Below are positions 7,898 to 10,191 of a DNA stretch of 10,191 nucleotides, in pieces. Each line of letters begins with the position of its first letter. The first letter of the stretch is position 1. The stretch is taken from assembly GCA_029933635.1 (NCBI GenBank), contig JAOZNS010000086.1:1-10191 (forward strand), given 5' to 3'. This DNA comes from Candidatus Zixiibacteriota bacterium. Its GTDB lineage: Bacteria; Zixibacteria; MSB-5A5; SM1-73. The position numbers and the translations under genes were made by a program. Under the pieces are notes generated by a model. That model was not told the origin of the DNA and made no database searches. It was given only the letters and a program-made list of their open reading frames with translations.

Positions 7898-8285
7898 GAA
7901 ATTCCCTTCAGCAACTTAGCCTGTAAACATATGCTTGATGTTCGAGTCCTTCCAGCTTTACGACCACTTCGTGGAGAAGTATTGGAGAAAGAGGGGGTAA
8001 ATGCAAAATGTAGATCAAACCAGATAATAATTTTTCTCCACCGCAATAGGCGAAATTTTGCAAAAGAATCTTTCTGCTCCGATCTCGATCATGATCAACA
8101 TCACTTAATAACAAATATTCTCTTAAAAATCAAGAATGAAATCCAAAAGTTCAAAGATTTATTTCTACTTCTCCAGCAGATAAATTAAATCAATGGGGGT
8201 CAGCTAACATGGCTTATGATAATTGAACTAAACTATAAGGAGAGGGGAAAATATTTTTAAAGAAGCTCCTTATCTATGACGTAAA
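7898..8285. other. Upstream region of the trehalose operon
   Basis: No convincing gene lies here. A 68-codon minus-strand frame (7908-8114) ends just before otsAB but matches nothing I know and has no good start signal. On the minus strand TTGATT, 17 bases, then TATTAA (about 8109-8137) could be a weak promoter for otsAB, which would give a leader of about 200 bases. The right end holds an 8-bp inverted repeat (8235-8273) next to the promoter of the small RNA that faces the other way. Confidence 0.4.
8235..8273. promoter_or_regulatory. Inverted repeat ATAAGGAG/CTCCTTAT before the small-RNA promoter
   Basis: A perfect 8-bp inverted repeat (8235-8242 and 8266-8273) with a 23-base AT-rich spacer ends 12 bases before the -35 box. 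There is no T run on either strand, so it is not a terminator. The position suits an upstream regulator-binding site, and half-site centres are 31 bp apart, about three helical turns. Confidence 0.35.
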
Positions 8286-8314
8286 TTGTCACCCCTCATT
8301 CGATAAAATATAAT
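8286..8314 (+). promoter_or_regulatory. Strong sigma-70-type promoter of the orphan small RNA
   Basis: TTGTCA (8286-8291, five of six consensus bases), a 17-bp spacer, then TATAAT (8309-8314, exact consensus). Transcription is expected to start around 8321. It is the best promoter in the window and has no protein gene behind it. Confidence 0.75.
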
Positions 8315-8320
8315 GGGTAA

Positions 8321-8408
8321 AGTTAGCTGGATCCGGGCGAAACTGAATCGAAATTTTGGGCGCCCAACCAGCCAGCCTTTAAGGGGACGGAAGGCTGGCT
8401 GTCTTTTT
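8321..8408 (+). ncRNA. Orphan small RNA, about 88 nt, unknown family
   Basis: A consensus promoter and a strong intrinsic terminator bracket about 88 bases with no credible reading frame; the only overlapping frame starts inside the -10 box. The 5' part can fold by itself: GCTGG (8326-8330) pairs with CCAGC (8368-8372) and GGGCG (8335-8339) with CGCCC (8361-8365), enclosing an A/U-rich 21-base loop. The first stem shares bases 8370-8372 with the terminator stem. No plus-strand gene follows, and the next gene is convergent (WYL regulator, stop at 8623), so a riboswitch or attenuator leader is less likely than a trans-acting or orphan RNA. I do not recognise 6S, SRP, tmRNA or any riboswitch consensus. 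Start and end are inferred, not mapped. Confidence 0.6.
8369..8408 (+). terminator. Intrinsic terminator of the small RNA
   Basis: An uninterrupted 11-bp stem (8369-8379 with 8391-8401; AGCCAGCCTT against AAGGCTGGCT plus a C-G pair) with an 11-base loop is followed, after two bases, by TTTTT at 8404-8408. GC-rich stem, T run and orientation fit a plus-strand terminator; the minus strand has no T run after it. Confidence 0.88.
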
Positions 8409-8593
8409 CATCTCTTTCCCTTTGTTTTCTTCTCTACCCTCCACCGAGACCATAAGAGAGGAAAAAATGAAGAGGACAAAGTCAAGATCTTTATCAGGGC
8501 GAGGAATTCCGGCTACGAACCAACTCGGAAATATATTAACTTGGCTTGGTTGAAAATAATTATCAAATTGGAGTCTTCTCCGAAAAGGCTGCT

Positions 8594-8622
8594 AAGAAAG
8601 GAAAAAGAAAGAGAAGAAAAGG
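8594..8622. other. 29-base polypurine tract after the WYL gene
   Basis: The plus strand is purine-only over 29 bases, so the minus strand reads as a T-rich pyrimidine tract starting right after the WYL stop codon. It could help end that transcript, but there is no hairpin before it. The rest of 8409-8622 shows no gene on either strand. Confidence 0.35.
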
Positions 8623-9399
8623 TTAGGGACAAACGGAGAAAATTTGCTCAAAATTTAGTCTGGATTTGAAAGATTGAGGAGTCAAACAGACGTTTTCTAT
8701 CTTGCTCAGATCCAAGCAGGTGATTTTCCCACCGTCTGAACTACAACAGAGAATCCACCATTTCAGATTTCTCTCTACCAAGGCATAAGGCTCAATCAGT
8801 CTTTCCCTCACCTGACTGGCGTGCTTTTTGTATCGTATCTTTATCTGTTTCTTTTGAGCTATTGCCTGATTGATCATTTTGAACATCGTAAAGAATTTGT
8901 CGACCAAGTCGTCAGAATTGAATTCATGCCGTTGGGTGAGGTGTGCTCTAATTTTATTCTCAAAGTTATACTTTTTCCCGCCAGCCTCCAGCTTAGCATA
9001 GATGCCTTCAGCCAAATAGGAGAGTGAATGGTCAACCTTCAAGGGAGAGAACTCCAAGGCGAATCTAAGGGCAGAAAGCTCCTCTTTGGTCAAATTAAGG
9101 GTGGGCAGAAATGCACCCTCCAGAAACTTGTATCCCTGATCATAATATATTGGGAGCCCGGCTGAGGCGAGATCGTTTATGTCCCTGAATATGGTCCTTT
9201 CTGAAACCCCACATTTTTCAGCCAATTCTTTTGAGCCTAAGTTCTCATGGGATTTGATCAGATTTATCAGATAAAGAAGTCTCCCGGCTTTGGTTAACTT
9301 CAATTTTGGCTTCCTGCTCTTCCTACTACCTACGTTCGACTTTATTCCCTGGGTTAAAACTGAACAGGCTTCCTGCCACATTGGAAAATCTCTCCCCAT
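8623..9399 (-). CDS. HTH-WYL transcription regulator lacking the C-terminal extension
   Basis: Residues about 38-90 form a DeoR/HTH_11-type winged helix (RLLYLINLI, LGSKELAEKCGVSERTIFRDINDL, GYKF), followed by a helical linker and a WYL domain at about 180-245 (KIRYKK, EPYALVERNLKWWIL, CLDLSKIENV, F244). The eponymous WYL position reads WWI. WYL regulators sense nucleic-acid or nucleotide-type ligands and often control defence or DNA-damage genes, but no such genes are in view. The usual length is about 310-330 residues with a WCX domain; this one has 258 and ends just after WYL at TAA 8623-8625, with no continuation in other frames. ATG 9399 has a poor Shine-Dalgarno; the in-frame ATG at 9381 has GGGGAGAG (9390-9397) eight bases before it and is probably the true start (252 residues). 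Confidence 0.8.
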   Translation of the reverse strand: MGRDFPMWQEACSVLTQGIKSNVGSRKSRKPKLKLTKAGRLLYLINLIKSHENLGSKELAEKCGVSERTIFRDINDLASAGLPIYYDQGYKFLEGAFLPTLNLTKEELSALRFALEFSPLKVDHSLSYLAEGIYAKLEAGGKKYNFENKIRAHLTQRHEFNSDDLVDKFFTMFKMINQAIAQKKQIKIRYKKHASQVRERLIEPYALVERNLKWWILCCSSDGGKITCLDLSKIENVCLTPQSFKSRLNFEQIFSVCP

Positions 9400-9434
9400 T
9401 GACTCAGCTTGAAGTTATTTAAACTTAGACTTAA

Positions 9435-9475
9435 TTTTGCAAAAATTGTGCAATTCCGATCGAGTTTGCAACTCG
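9435..9475. promoter_or_regulatory. Three adjacent TGCA-centred palindromes, possible operator
   Basis: TTTTGCAAAA (9435-9444), AATTGTGCAATT (9444-9455) and CGAGTTTGCAACTCG (9461-9475) are each inverted repeats. The first two centres are 10 bp apart, one helical turn, and the third about 18 bp further. They lie 36-76 bp before the annotated WYL start, where autoregulatory sites are often found. Function is inferred from position only. Confidence 0.4.
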
Positions 9476-9677
9476 TTTTATTTAAATGAGATACAATTCG
9501 AGCGGATGTTTCATAAATCTGCATTTTGAGATATTTTGCCCCAAAAGCTTCCCTAATGCCGTAGATAGCCTCCTGATTCAAGGCAAAAATCTGAGACATT
9601 TAATCACAATTAAGTCGCATTTTGTCCCAAAAAAGGCAAGGAAAGGGGTGAATAGGAAAATTTTCGCTGGATGAATG

Positions 9678-9714
9678 CGCCCCTTCATCTTAATTGATGA
9701 AAACACATTGGGCG
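9678..9714. repeat. Compound inverted repeat
   Basis: CGCCC (9678-9682) pairs with GGGCG (9710-9714), and inside it TTCATC (9684-9689) pairs with GATGAA (9696-9701) around a TTAATT loop. It lies about 60 bases past the stop of the NtrC-type gene. Neither strand has a T run in the right place, so it may be a weak transcript-end hairpin or an operator. Confidence 0.3.
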
Positions 9715-9776
9715 AAAAAATGAACAGATGGGTTCAAAAGGAGGAAAGTTATCTTTATTGCACTATTGAAAGGAGC

Positions 9777-10191
9777 TTAATCCAAACGATATTTTTTCAA
9801 CTTACGGTAAAGTGTTCGTCTATCTATCCCCAGGATGGAGGCCGTTTTACTCTTGTGTCCACCGGTCTTTTCAAGAACCATCCTGATATATTCCTTCTCG
9901 ATCTCCTCTAAGGATCTGCCTTCTTCTTTGGCTTTTTTTAGGACAATCTCCTCGGGGAATTGGATCTCGGGGGGAAGATGTTCGGTTAAAATTTCATCAG
10001 AATCACAAACCAGCACCGCCCGTTCGATAACATGTTCCAATTCTCTCACGTTGCCGGGCCAGTGATAGTTCAAAAACAAGGTCAAAGCGTCCTTTGAAAT
10101 GGCGTTGACCTGCTTGTCCAAAGAGGAGCTATACTTTTTTAAAAAATGGTTAACCAAAGGATATACTTTATAAATTTTAAAATCTCCATTA
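9777..10191 (-). CDS. NtrC-family sigma-54-dependent activator, C-terminal end (partial)
   Basis: The frame ending with TAA at 9777-9779 holds the end of the AAA+ domain with WPGNVRELEHVIERAVLV (residues 33-50 counted from the TTG at 10157) and a Fis-type helix-turn-helix (LEEIEKEYI, then TASILGIDRRTLYRKLKKYRL). These proteins bind enhancer sites and remodel the sigma-54 holoenzyme. The frame stays open to the window edge, so the body should lie outside. One oddity: the bases just before LVNHFLKKY read FKIYKVYP in frame instead of the expected PPLRERKEDIPL, so conservation may break about 35 bases before the edge. The gene may therefore be truncated there rather than merely cut by the window. 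No start should be assigned from this window. Confidence 0.8.
   Translation of the reverse strand, partial: NGDFKIYKVYPLVNHFLKKYSSSLDKQVNAISKDALTLFLNYHWPGNVRELEHVIERAVLVCDSDEILTEHLPPEIQFPEEIVLKKAKEEGRSLEEIEKEYIRMVLEKTGGHKSKTASILGIDRRTLYRKLKKYRLD

Larger units (their letters stand above)
9400..9776. other. Intergenic region upstream of the WYL gene
   Basis: This 377-bp AT-rich stretch lies between two minus-strand regulators. It contains a cluster of palindromes (9435-9475) and a compound inverted repeat (9678-9714). The short reading frames here have no recognisable similarity or start signals, and I see no gene or RNA. Confidence 0.55.

Noticed and set aside
7908..8114. 68-codon minus-strand frame upstream of otsAB
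   Set aside because: No family resemblance, no good start signal and no sign of an interrupted longer gene.
8201..8329. CAGCTAAC / GTTAGCTG inverted 8-mers flanking the small-RNA promoter
   Set aside because: Only 8 bp, with no extension on either side and 113 bases apart; easily chance.
8387..8390. ACGG in the terminator loop as a guanidine-II (mini-ykkC) riboswitch hairpin
   Set aside because: That class needs two hairpins with ACGR loops. Only one ACGG is present, at the edge of an 11-base loop, and there is no downstream transporter gene.
8313..8669. 118-codon plus-strand frame across the small RNA
   Set aside because: Its ATG lies inside the TATAAT box, the frame runs through the terminator hairpin, and the product is compositionally odd and family-less.
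9354..9599. 81-codon minus-strand frame over the WYL start
   Set aside because: Overlaps the WYL gene in another frame and crosses its upstream palindromes, with no recognisable motif.

Overview
The window looks like a piece of a chromosome from an uncultured or environmental bacterium, probably anaerobic and possibly thermophilic or exposed to osmotic stress. I infer this from an NfnAB-type electron-bifurcating flavoenzyme, from two trehalose-forming enzymes side by side, and from a secreted-protein remnant ending in paired dockerin-like repeats of the kind common in candidate phyla near the FCB group (Zixibacteria/KSB1-like). No rRNA, tRNA, CRISPR array, transposase or phage gene was seen. 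The assignment to a phylum is a guess.

Layout, left to right. (1) 1-603, plus: the C-terminal part of an isoprenylcysteine-methyltransferase-like membrane protein, entering from outside the window and broken by a one-base frameshift in an A7 run. (2) 699-2956, plus: nfnA-nfnB, overlapping by 4 bases, the two subunits of an NADH-dependent reduced ferredoxin:NADP+ oxidoreductase. A hairpin with a short T tract at 3100-3127 probably ends this transcript. (3) 3144-4280, minus: gene debris. A secreted beta-sandwich/dockerin protein has lost its N-terminus and carries a frameshift in a C8 run. Past its stop lies a faint remnant resembling an outer-membrane barrel C-terminus.

(4) 4504-7897, minus: a two-gene trehalose operon. 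An OtsA-OtsB fusion (trehalose-6-phosphate synthase plus phosphatase) is followed after one nucleotide by a TreT-like GT4 glycosyltransferase. (5) 7898-8622: a long gene-poor stretch whose clearest content is a compact transcription unit on the plus strand: TTGTCA - 17 bp - TATAAT, about 88 transcribed bases, then a near-ideal intrinsic terminator at 8369-8408. No gene follows on that strand, so I read it as an orphan small RNA. (6) 8623-9399, minus: an HTH-WYL transcription regulator that stops right after the WYL domain, with a cluster of palindromes upstream. (7) 9777-10191, minus: the C-terminal end of an NtrC-type sigma-54 activator with a Fis-type HTH, running to the window edge.

The genes form several independent units: redox balancing (Nfn) and compatible-solute synthesis (trehalose) are housekeeping or stress functions, and the two regulators have no visible targets here. 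Both frameshifts are one extra base in a homopolymer and both restore family-like protein when one base is removed, which points to sequencing or assembly error at least as much as to decay. The most novel item is the orphan small RNA at 8321-8408, followed by the OtsAB-TreT pair, which resembles the trehalose synthase complex I recall from Thermoproteus tenax.
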